Positions 1 to 6,440 of a DNA stretch of 17,796 nucleotides are shown here, piece after piece (the stretch's first letter is position 1; each line of letters opens with the position of its first letter). The notes under the pieces were generated by a model. It saw nothing but the letters and a program-made list of their open reading frames with translations, was not told the origin of the DNA and did no database searches. The position numbers were made by a program, and so were the translations under genes. The DNA lies in NCBI GenBank assembly GCA_964504285.1, contig CAZDDZ010000058.1, positions 1 to 17,796 on the forward strand, in the 5' to 3' direction. This stretch comes from Pseudoflavonifractor sp964504285 (GTDB taxonomy: Bacteria; Bacillota; Clostridia; Oscillospirales; Oscillospiraceae).

Positions 1-52
1 GATTTTCCCCGGCCTGCCGTTTAACTTATTAAAAAAACGCTGCTTTTGCGGA

Positions 53-865
53 TTAATATAGTCCGTTATCGTTGATAGGCGGGAATTTTAGCACCTCAAT
101 ATCCTGAATGGTGTCCCAGTGTTCTACAATTTTACCATTTTCAACACGGAAAATATCCACCAAGTTACGACCTGGTTCGCCAGGGGTCAGCACAGAGTGC
201 ACATGGAAGCCCACTAAATTCCCATGGGCTACGGTAAGCTTAATCTCATTCCGACCTTCTGGAAAGTGCTCCTTGCGAAAGCGGACAAATTTTAGAAAAT
301 GCTCTGGGCCATCCTGCACATGAGGGTTGTGCTGGGTGTAAGTTTCACCTAGGAAGTTGGCGCACTTGTCGGCATCTTTTTCAAGACCATAGGCTTTGTA
401 GAACTCCGTGACCAAGGCACGGTTTTCCTCCGTCTTGTCCAAATCGGTCAAAATGGAGTCACCCGCCAGGTTAAAGAGACCGTTGTCATTAATGGGAGGG
501 AACTTTAGTACCTCAATGTTTTGAATGACATCCCAGTGTTCCACCACTTTCCCGTCCTCAACTCGGAAGGTGTCGACCAAATTACGGCCTGGTTCGCCCG
601 GTGTCAGCACAGAGTGCACGTGAAGCATAACCTTGTCTTCGTCGGCAACAACCAGCATCACGTTATTACGACCCTCTGGATAATGGTCATGACGGTACTG
701 TACGAACCGCAGAAAATGTTCTACACCGTCCTGTACATGGGGATTGTGCTGGATATACTTGTCACCAAAGAACTCGCGGCACTTCTCTGCATTTTTTTCG
801 ATACCGTAGGCATGATAAAATTCAGTAACAATGCGTTTACTTTCTTCTGCCTTTTTTAAGTCCAT
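53..865 (-). CDS. Tandem SnoaL-like (NTF2-fold) double-domain protein
   Basis: This 270-residue protein consists of two copies of one SnoaL-like domain (residues about 8-132 and 146-270), roughly 70% identical by hand alignment. Each copy carries QHNPHVQDG, VLTPGEPGRNLVD, VEHWD and a KFPPINDNGL end. The HNPH/PGEPGRN pattern is that of the predicted SnoaL-like aldol-condensation family, in which a single domain of about 130 residues is usual; the doubled form is odd. There is no signal peptide or membrane segment, so it is probably cytoplasmic. The ATG follows a GGAG about 12 nt upstream. It is the last gene of the sigma-54 operon, starting 17 nt after the dehydratase stop. Family members act as cyclases, isomerases or non-enzymatic binding proteins, so its chemistry is unknown; an aldol or retro-aldol step after the dehydratase is only inference. 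Confidence 0.85.
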   Translation of the reverse strand: MDLKKAEESKRIVTEFYHAYGIEKNAEKCREFFGDKYIQHNPHVQDGVEHFLRFVQYRHDHYPEGRNNVMLVVADEDKVMLHVHSVLTPGEPGRNLVDTFRVEDGKVVEHWDVIQNIEVLKFPPINDNGLFNLAGDSILTDLDKTEENRALVTEFYKAYGLEKDADKCANFLGETYTQHNPHVQDGPEHFLKFVRFRKEHFPEGRNEIKLTVAHGNLVGFHVHSVLTPGEPGRNLVDIFRVENGKIVEHWDTIQDIEVLKFPPINDNGLY

Positions 866-882
866 TTTTAAAACACTCCTTT

Positions 883-2565
883 TTATTCCAGGATGGCGCC
901 CCGATTCGCGGAAGATACCAGCTTGGTATAGCGAGCCAGATAACCGGTAAGCCTATCGGGAGGTGTGTAACTCCACTCCGCTCTGCGCCGGGTCAACTCA
1001 TCTTCTGTCACATGGAGTTCCAGGCGCTTGTTCACAACATCAATGGTAATTCGATCGCCATTCTGCACCAGTGCTATGGGGCCGCCCTCAGCTGCCTCGG
1101 GAGAAATGTGCCCCACAAAACAGCCGCTGTTTGTCCCAGAGAAACGCCCGTCTGTAATTAGAGCGGTGCTTTTGGCAAGTCCCTGCCCATTGAGCATTTT
1201 TAAGGTTAAGTACATCTCGCGCATTCCAGGGCCGCCCTTGGGGCCTTCATAGCGGACAACAACGATGTGCCCCGGCTGGATAGCTCCCGCTTGAATGGCT
1301 TTGATGCACGCGTCCTCTCTGTCAAAGCAGATAGCGGTTCCCGTAAACTGGCGAACCTCCTCCGCAATGGCGGCGGGTTTAGCTACTCCCGTGTCGGGAG
1401 CCAGGTTGCCACGCATAATCGCCAGACCACCCAGCGTGCTGAAAGGGCGCTCCAGGGGACGGATGAGTTCGGGGTCATCAGGGAAGGGATTGCGAAAGCT
1501 GTCCAGGTTCTCCTCAAGTGTGCGGCAGTCCACAGTCATGACCCCGGTATGGAGGTGTCGGCGGATTGACTTCATAACAGCCGGAATACCGCCAGCTTTG
1601 TATAGATCCTCGCAATCCTTAGAGGTGGAAGCGGGGGACACCTTGGCAATGTGAGGGATGAGGTCACTCAGACGGTCAAATGCTTCCATAACTCGGTCCG
1701 GGTCAAAGCCCAGCTCGTGGGCGATGGCACAGCAGTGAATAACCGCATTGGTGGAACCGCCCACGGCCATGAGAACCATAATAGCATTTTCAATAGCCTC
1801 CCAGGTCATAATCTGCCGGGCACTAACACCCTGGTGAACCATTTTAACGACAATCTCGCCGCTGTGAAACGCGTTGCGGGCGCGCTCGTGGTAGACTGCT
1901 GGAATTAGGCCGCCCGCGGAGAGAGTCATTCCCAAGGCCTCTGAGAAGGTGCACATGGTGTTAGCTGTGCCCATGAACTGGCAGGAGCCGCAGGTAAGAG
2001 AGCAAGTACTGGTCAGATGTTGCAGTTCTTCCGCGGTGGCCTTCCCTTGCGCATAAAGACCTAACGCCTCTGAAATGGTCGTGGTGTTACTGCGCTCTTT
2101 CTCACGGAAGGGGGGAGAGGACAGCATGGCGCCGCCAGGAACGAGGATGGATGGGATATCCAGTCGAGCAGCGGCCATAAGCATCCCTGGTACAATTTTA
2201 TCGCAGCTACCCAACAAAACCACACCGTCAAAACGATGGGCACGGCATTGAACCTCGATGGAGTCGGCGATTACGTCCCGGGACGGCAGGCAGTAATGAG
2301 AACCGTAGTGATTGTCAGACACCCCATCACAGCAGGCAATTACCCCGAATTCCACTGGGGTGCCTCCAGCGCGGTAGATACCGAACTTTACTTGCTCGGC
2401 AAGGGCGCGCAAATTGTTGTGCCCGGGCACCGATTCGTTAAAAGAGCAGGCAATGCCAATAATGGGACGGGCCAGGTCATCATCGGTGAAGCCGTTAGCC
2501 TTATAACAGGTCTTGTTGGAAATTAGATCAAGGCTATTGAAACAGCCTACATAATTTTCGGGCAT
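883..2565 (-). CDS. ilvD: IlvD/Edd-family dehydratase (dihydroxy-acid dehydratase-like)
   Basis: A 560-residue iron-sulfur dehydratase that removes water from 2,3-dihydroxy acids to give 2-keto acids. The family signatures are VPGHNNL (46-52), SCDKIVPGM (120-128), TCGSCQFMGTANTM (191-204), RYEGPKGGPGM and GRFSG. Likely cluster ligands are Cys121 and a cysteine of the TCGSC motif, and Lys123 matches the conserved metal-site lysine. The reading frame extends nine codons further upstream, but AAAGGAGG lies just before the ATG at 2565, so that start is chosen. The symbol reflects family only. There are no other branched-chain amino-acid genes nearby, the gene sits in a sigma-54 operon with a transporter, and 'GRFSGTNSGC' differs from the usual GRFSGGxxG. 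A catabolic sugar-acid or hydroxy-acid dehydratase is therefore as likely as true IlvD. Confidence 0.9.
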   Translation of the reverse strand: MPENYVGCFNSLDLISNKTCYKANGFTDDDLARPIIGIACSFNESVPGHNNLRALAEQVKFGIYRAGGTPVEFGVIACCDGVSDNHYGSHYCLPSRDVIADSIEVQCRAHRFDGVVLLGSCDKIVPGMLMAAARLDIPSILVPGGAMLSSPPFREKERSNTTTISEALGLYAQGKATAEELQHLTSTCSLTCGSCQFMGTANTMCTFSEALGMTLSAGGLIPAVYHERARNAFHSGEIVVKMVHQGVSARQIMTWEAIENAIMVLMAVGGSTNAVIHCCAIAHELGFDPDRVMEAFDRLSDLIPHIAKVSPASTSKDCEDLYKAGGIPAVMKSIRRHLHTGVMTVDCRTLEENLDSFRNPFPDDPELIRPLERPFSTLGGLAIMRGNLAPDTGVAKPAAIAEEVRQFTGTAICFDREDACIKAIQAGAIQPGHIVVVRYEGPKGGPGMREMYLTLKMLNGQGLAKSTALITDGRFSGTNSGCFVGHISPEAAEGGPIALVQNGDRITIDVVNKRLELHVTEDELTRRRAEWSYTPPDRLTGYLARYTKLVSSANRGAILE

Positions 2566-2606
2566 AAGAGCCTCCTTTAAGGGCGGAATCACCGCACCAA
2601 TATGTA

Positions 2607-3740
2607 TTATTCCGTGACTGCAGTTTCAGCGGCATCCATCTTCTTGAGCTTGCGATGGCCAACAAAAATAGTGGGAATGAGCAGTGTGACAATACAGAAA
2701 TAGCCCAGATATTTAAAGCCGGTGCCGACGATTTTACTCAAACCAAGGCTGGAGAAAGCGCTTACATAGACTAGCATAATAACGCTGATAGTAAATTTTG
2801 TGAGCTTGGGGTTCTTAAATTTAAAGAACTTTCCATAGCGACCGGAGAGGGCGTTGGAGAAGGAAATAGTATTGGTTGCGCAAGCACAGAAGACTACGGC
2901 CACGTAGCAGGCAACCAGGATGGGAATACCCACACGAGTTATGACCCAGTAGTTGGGTAGGGTATCCTTAATAGCATCGGGATAGGCCAGCAGCATCAGG
3001 GCGACCACGATTAAAAACAGCGCATTTAGAACAATGCCGAAAATAACAGATTTTTTGACTTCCTTTTTGCTGCCCAGTCCATGTACTACGGCGATACATG
3101 CGCCAAAGACTCCGGTGGACTGAAAAGCGGCATAAAGCACGCTTTGCCAAAGGGCCTCGCCGCCGCTTGCATCAGCAAGAGAACGACCTGCGAAGCTGGG
3201 GGTAAGACCACCGCTGTTGCTGACACCGGCAATAACCACCGCAAAGATTGCTATAAAAATTACGATAGACATTCCGGTAGAGGCAATGCGAACCAGGTTT
3301 TCGCCATAAATGGAAAAGAGAATCGTAAAGGCAACAATGGCTACGGTGCCGACCCATACAGGTGCGCCGAAGTAGTCATGGAACAGTGAGGAAGCGGTAG
3401 CGACACAGGCACCACCGGAAAGACCTACTGTACCAACAAAGGAAAACTCAAATAGGTTAGCAAAAATCTTGTGGTAAGGGTCAAAAAGTTTATTAGCAAA
3501 ATCCTTAAAGTCGGTCGCTTTTGTTCTGCGAGAGAATTCCATTGCGTAGTACAGTCCTAGACCCAGGAACGCCATGGCAACGAGGGGCATGATGAGAGAC
3601 CAGAGACCATATTTAACAAAGTAAGCAACTGTCTGATTGCCAGAAGCGGCACCAGGGCCACAATGGGTTCCGAACCACACACAGGCTACGCCCAGCCATA
3701 CGGGAATGATTGCTTTTTTTGCGACAGATGTTTCTTGCAT
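2607..3740 (-). CDS. YkvI-like APC-superfamily membrane transporter
   Basis: A 377-residue integral membrane protein with about ten hydrophobic segments, starting around residue 10, with a short charged C-terminus. The first segment holds a glycine-rich stretch, GTHCGPGAASGNQ (about 24-36), resembling the unwound TM1 substrate site of APC/LeuT-fold carriers. The overall pattern fits the uncharacterised YkvI family. The frame starts five codons earlier, but those codons contain the GGAGGG ribosome binding site, so the ATG at 3740 is the start. It lies 41 nt upstream of the dehydratase gene in the same operon and most likely imports the substrate that the operon degrades. The substrate cannot be read from the sequence. 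Assignment as a transporter is good; the exact family is moderate. Confidence 0.75.
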   Translation of the reverse strand: MQETSVAKKAIIPVWLGVACVWFGTHCGPGAASGNQTVAYFVKYGLWSLIMPLVAMAFLGLGLYYAMEFSRRTKATDFKDFANKLFDPYHKIFANLFEFSFVGTVGLSGGACVATASSLFHDYFGAPVWVGTVAIVAFTILFSIYGENLVRIASTGMSIVIFIAIFAVVIAGVSNSGGLTPSFAGRSLADASGGEALWQSVLYAAFQSTGVFGACIAVVHGLGSKKEVKKSVIFGIVLNALFLIVVALMLLAYPDAIKDTLPNYWVITRVGIPILVACYVAVVFCACATNTISFSNALSGRYGKFFKFKNPKLTKFTISVIMLVYVSAFSSLGLSKIVGTGFKYLGYFCIVTLLIPTIFVGHRKLKKMDAAETAVTE

Positions 3741-3780
3741 GATAACCCTCCTCATTTTTTAGAAAACACGCTTATGATAG

Positions 3781-3800
3781 GGGCGTGCCGGCTTACGCCC
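3781..3800. other. Small hairpin in the Dabb-transporter intergenic gap
   Basis: GGGCGT and ACGCCC flank an 8-base loop in the 105-nt gap between the first and second genes of the operon. No T-tract follows on the minus strand. It is more likely an mRNA processing or stability stem than a terminator, and the role is not certain. Confidence 0.35.
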
Positions 3801-3845
3801 AAATCAATATGGGAATGCAGGGATGTGCTGCTGCGGAAGTAATGG

Positions 3846-4133
3846 TCACTCCCGGTCGAAAGTGCTTCGTTCAATGATGTGCTGGCCCACCTGGGCAATA
3901 AACTGCTTGTGCAGCGGGTGTTCCAGATAGAGAGGAAGTATACTTTGATCCTCCAGCGTCATGGTTACCATTAAATCCATATTGGACTTCCGTGGAACAC
4001 AGTTGCGAAAGACGGCAACCTCTCGTAGCCCTTCAATTTCATCCTTTAATCTGGAAAATGTATTCTGGGTAAAGTCAAAAAGTGCCGGTGTGAGAAACTC
4101 GGGTTGGAACCGCAGCAGAAGATAGTGCTTCAT
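3846..4133 (-). CDS. Dabb (stress-responsive A/B barrel) domain protein
   Basis: A 95-residue protein spanning a single Dabb domain. It has an N-terminal beta strand MKHYLLLRF, a central helix, the strand NMDLMVTMTLED, and a 'YLEHPLHKQFIAQVG' helix, where the 'HPxHxxF' pattern is typical. Length matches the family (about 95-105). Dabb proteins form dimeric alpha+beta barrels; some are polyketide cyclases (olivetolic acid cyclase), others are of unknown role. GGAGGG lies about 11 nt before the ATG. It is the first gene of the sigma-54 operon, with its start codon about 40 nt from the predicted transcription start. A role with the SnoaL-like protein in carbon-carbon bond chemistry or in binding an unstable intermediate is inference. 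Confidence 0.85.
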   Translation of the reverse strand: MKHYLLLRFQPEFLTPALFDFTQNTFSRLKDEIEGLREVAVFRNCVPRKSNMDLMVTMTLEDQSILPLYLEHPLHKQFIAQVGQHIIERSTFDRE

Positions 4134-4183
4134 TTCTTAATATCCCTCCTTTGCATTGAAGTGGCTCCTGCCGATTATATTAA

Positions 4184-4199
4184 GCAAAATGTATGCCAA
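4184..4199 (-). promoter_or_regulatory. Sigma-54 (-24/-12) promoter of the Dabb-to-SnoaL operon
   Basis: Read on the minus strand the site is TTGGCATA-CATT-TTGC followed by T. GG and GC are exactly ten bases apart, and it matches YTGGCAYR-N4-TTGCW closely. The predicted start is near 4172, giving a leader of about 40 nt before the Dabb gene. The divergent sigma-54 activator makes this the expected regulated promoter. A TATAAT at 4174-4179 on the same strand has no matching -35 box. Confidence 0.87.
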
Positions 4200-4306
4200 C
4201 ATTAGAGCACCTCAAAAAAGTCGAGACGTGGCAAGGAAATATCGAAGGGAGAAGCAAATTACCTCCAGAGACTCAAAATAAAAACATATCAAATTTAAAA
4301 TTAATA

Positions 4307-4320
4307 TTTCATTTTTGAAA
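4307..4320. promoter_or_regulatory. Candidate activator binding palindrome (UAS)
   Basis: TTTCA-TTTT-TGAAA is a perfect inverted repeat about 135-148 bp upstream of the predicted sigma-54 start site, the usual distance for an enhancer. It lies in an AT-rich stretch (4270-4330) and just upstream of the regulator's -10 box, so the same site could mediate autorepression. Assignment rests on position and symmetry only. Confidence 0.5.
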
Positions 4321-4326
4321 CAAAAC

Positions 4327-4335
4327 TGTTATACT
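4327..4335 (+). promoter_or_regulatory. Extended -10 promoter of the sigma-54 activator gene
   Basis: TG-T-TATACT forms an extended -10 element 38 nt upstream of the ATG. There is no good -35 box at 17 bp (TTTCAT), as is common for extended -10 promoters. The predicted start is near 4342. The adjacent palindrome at 4307-4320 occupies the -35 region. Confidence 0.6.
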
Positions 4336-4372
4336 CGGGGCATGTACAAAAAAGAAGGGGGGCCGGTTTTTG

Positions 4373-6301
4373 ATGGATGAGATGCGAAAGCCGCAATTTA
4401 TCGCGGTAGTGCCCAATGAAAAGCTGGTGGTACGGGGATATAATGAAATTGATTCTTACATCTGCCGCACCATTATCTCTAACCCTTGTCCGGCATTGCT
4501 GCGGGAGATTGAAGAAATTGCGGCAGCAGGCGGCGTCTCCGGTATTCTCACGCGGGGGAGTTTGGCGCAGTACCTCTATGAGCATCAGGTCTCGCTGCCC
4601 ATTTTTAATTTGAAATACGATCTGGCGTCAATTTTGGACTTATTGCAGGATTGTATTGCCAATGGATATCGTAAAATTGGGCTTTTTGAAATTAATTATG
4701 CTGCCTTTGCCATTAAGCCGGAACCAATCAGCACTGTTTTGACAGTTGGCGGCTGCGAAATATTTTATTACCGCTTTTTTGACCATACGGAGCTTGAGGA
4801 GACCATTGTGGGGCTTAGAGAACAGGCGGGTATTGACCTGGTAGCGGGGGATGTAGAGCCTATTCTTATTGCGCAGCGATTGGGTATTCACTGCAAGCAT
4901 TTTATTATTGGTCGGGAATCCTATTATAACGCAATTACCGAGGCACGGTACTCGTCAGATATTTCCATGAAGGAAAAAGCGCAGAACGATTTTGTCCAGG
5001 CCATTACCAATACCATGTCGGAGGCGGTGGTCGTTGTCGATGAGCAGGGCGAAATTAAGCGGTATAATTTGCAGGCAAGGAAATTTTTTCCCACCGGGGA
5101 AAACCCAAAAACAATTCAGGAGGTTTTGGGAGTCGCCTTGGAGGACCTCCTCACGCGGGAGGAAAACTGCCTGACCGCGGTGGGTACCCGCAGGTATATT
5201 GCCAACGTGCTTCCGCTGCTGATAGGAGGAACCCAGCACTACGCGGTGGTAATGAACAGCGTCAACTATGTAGAGGACTTGGAAATGTCCATCCGCAAGC
5301 AATACAAGGAGAAAGGTCTGACGGCCAAGTCAACCTTCGAGAGTATTATCTGTGCGGATAAGGCCACCCGTACCCTGGTGGAGATGGGGCGCAAGTACGC
5401 CCGCACCGGCAGCACAGTCCTCATCTACGGCGAAACAGGGGCGGGTAAGGAGGTCTTTGCATCCAGTATCCACAACGCCAGTCTCCGGGCAGACGGCCCC
5501 TTTGTGGCTATTAACTGTGCTACCCTCACGGAGAGTTTGATTGAAAGCGAGCTTTTCGGGTATGAAAAAGGCTCCTTTACCGGAGCGCTGGCAAGCGGAA
5601 AACAGGGACTTTTTGAACTGGCGCACAAGGGAAGTATTTTTCTCGATGAAATTGGCGAGCTGCCTATGAATATCCAGGCAAAACTTCTGCGAGTCTTACA
5701 GGAGAAGGAAATCATGCGCATCGGGGGAGACAAAATCATTCCCATTGATGTGCGGGTAATTGCGGCCACAAATAAGGATCTTAAGCTGCTGGTCAGTGAA
5801 AAGAGATTTCGATGTGACCTCTATTACCGTCTGGCCCTGCTGGAGCTGAACATCCCGCCCCTGCGAGAGCGGAGAGATGATATAGTGCCTCTATTTACCA
5901 GCTTTCTGGCCCAGGCGGCTGAGCGGGAGAGCAGATCCCTCTATTGGGAGGATACCGACGTGTTTCAGCCCCTGTTGCAGTATGATTGGCCGGGAAATGT
6001 GCGTGAGCTCGGCAATTTTGCCGAGCGGGTGGTGCTCCTCTGCGAGGGGCGCAGAATTGGCAAGGGATTTGTGCGAGATATGATGCAGAAGAAGTGCGCC
6101 AAGGAGGAAACCGGAGAGTTTGTCAGCGAAATTACCAAGGACCTAAAGACATTGGAAAGCAATTATCTGGAATTTCTTCTGCGCAGATTTGGCGGTAACA
6201 AGGATCAGCTGTGTGCTTATTTAAACATGAGCAAGTCTACCCTCTGGCGTAAGCTGGGTTACGGGGTGCCCGGCAGTCATAAGAAAAGCTCGGAGCCTTG
6301 A
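4373..6301 (+). CDS. Sigma-54-dependent activator, PrpR_N-PAS-AAA-Fis HTH
   Basis: A 642-residue enhancer-binding protein. Residues about 1-195 resemble the PrpR N-terminal sensor domain, which in relatives binds small carboxylic metabolites. A PAS-like region follows (about 202-300). The AAA+ domain (about 320-560) has Walker A GETGAGKE (353-360), the sigma-54 contact loop GSFTGA (400-405, usual GAFTGA), Walker B SIFLDEIG (421-428), and WPGNVREL (539-546). A Fis-type helix-turn-helix (about 604-628) ends with NMSKSTLWRKL. There is no REC domain, so control is by ligand rather than phosphorylation. The ATG at 4373 follows a GGGGGG-rich site; a TTG one codon earlier is less likely. It is divergent from the sigma-54 operon and is its likely regulator, inducer unknown. 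Confidence 0.92.
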   Translation: MDEMRKPQFIAVVPNEKLVVRGYNEIDSYICRTIISNPCPALLREIEEIAAAGGVSGILTRGSLAQYLYEHQVSLPIFNLKYDLASILDLLQDCIANGYRKIGLFEINYAAFAIKPEPISTVLTVGGCEIFYYRFFDHTELEETIVGLREQAGIDLVAGDVEPILIAQRLGIHCKHFIIGRESYYNAITEARYSSDISMKEKAQNDFVQAITNTMSEAVVVVDEQGEIKRYNLQARKFFPTGENPKTIQEVLGVALEDLLTREENCLTAVGTRRYIANVLPLLIGGTQHYAVVMNSVNYVEDLEMSIRKQYKEKGLTAKSTFESIICADKATRTLVEMGRKYARTGSTVLIYGETGAGKEVFASSIHNASLRADGPFVAINCATLTESLIESELFGYEKGSFTGALASGKQGLFELAHKGSIFLDEIGELPMNIQAKLLRVLQEKEIMRIGGDKIIPIDVRVIAATNKDLKLLVSEKRFRCDLYYRLALLELNIPPLRERRDDIVPLFTSFLAQAAERESRSLYWEDTDVFQPLLQYDWPGNVRELGNFAERVVLLCEGRRIGKGFVRDMMQKKCAKEETGEFVSEITKDLKTLESNYLEFLLRRFGGNKDQLCAYLNMSKSTLWRKLGYGVPGSHKKSSEP

Positions 6302-6326
6302 GACTCCGAGCTTTTCTTATGACTGC
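6273..6326. terminator. Long-stem terminator overlapping the activator's 3' end
   Basis: A perfect 23-bp inverted repeat (6273-6295 and 6304-6326) encloses an 8-base loop that contains the TGA stop codon. The GC-rich core CTCGGAG/CTCCGAG is followed by TTTTCTT in the plus direction and preceded by AAGAAAAG, so it can act in both directions. The left arm encodes the last nine or so residues of the activator. Confidence 0.8.
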
Positions 6327-6342
6327 GTTTGCTACGAAAAAC

Positions 6343-6356
6343 GCTTTAATTAAAGC
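6343..6356. repeat. 14-bp perfect palindrome GCTTTAATTAAAGC
   Basis: The palindrome lies between the activator terminator and the inverted-repeat element that begins at 6351, overlapping its first bases. No factor can be named. It may be part of the element or an insertion footprint. Confidence 0.4.
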
Positions 6357-6440
6357 CTTTCTGAAAAGTCCATGCATCCCTCTTTTAGACAAAACTTTTG
6401 TACCAAATTCAGGGTACAGCGATTTTTCAGAAACACTCTA
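6351..6440. mobile_element. TA-bounded MITE-like element, copy 1 (90 bp)
   Basis: Imperfect 20-bp terminal inverted repeats are seen: the left end TAAAGCCTTTCTGAAAAGTC and the right end, read inverted, TAGAGTGTTTCTGAAAAATC. Both ends begin with TA, as expected for Tc1/mariner or IS630-type insertion at TA. The interior has two small stems (ACAAAA/TTTTGT and GTACC/GGTAC) and no reading frame. The right end supplies the TAG stop codon of the deaminase gene. Related copies lie at 10397-10439 and 16275-16352. Confidence 0.6.

Noticed and set aside
31..50. A possible terminator after the SnoaL gene (T-run on the minus strand)
   Set aside because: There is a run of seven T, but only about three base pairs of stem can be formed before it, so it was not called.
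883..2565. Reading the dehydratase as part of branched-chain amino-acid biosynthesis
   Set aside because: No ilvB, ilvC, ilvE or leu genes are nearby, and the gene sits between a transporter and SnoaL-like gene in a sigma-54 operon. The biosynthetic role is not excluded but context does not support it.
6273..6326. Treating the 23-bp inverted repeat as another copy of the MITE-like family
   Set aside because: Its arms do not match the TAGAGCGTTTCTGAAAAGTC ends, it lacks TA boundaries, and the GC core followed by TTTTCTT fits a terminator.
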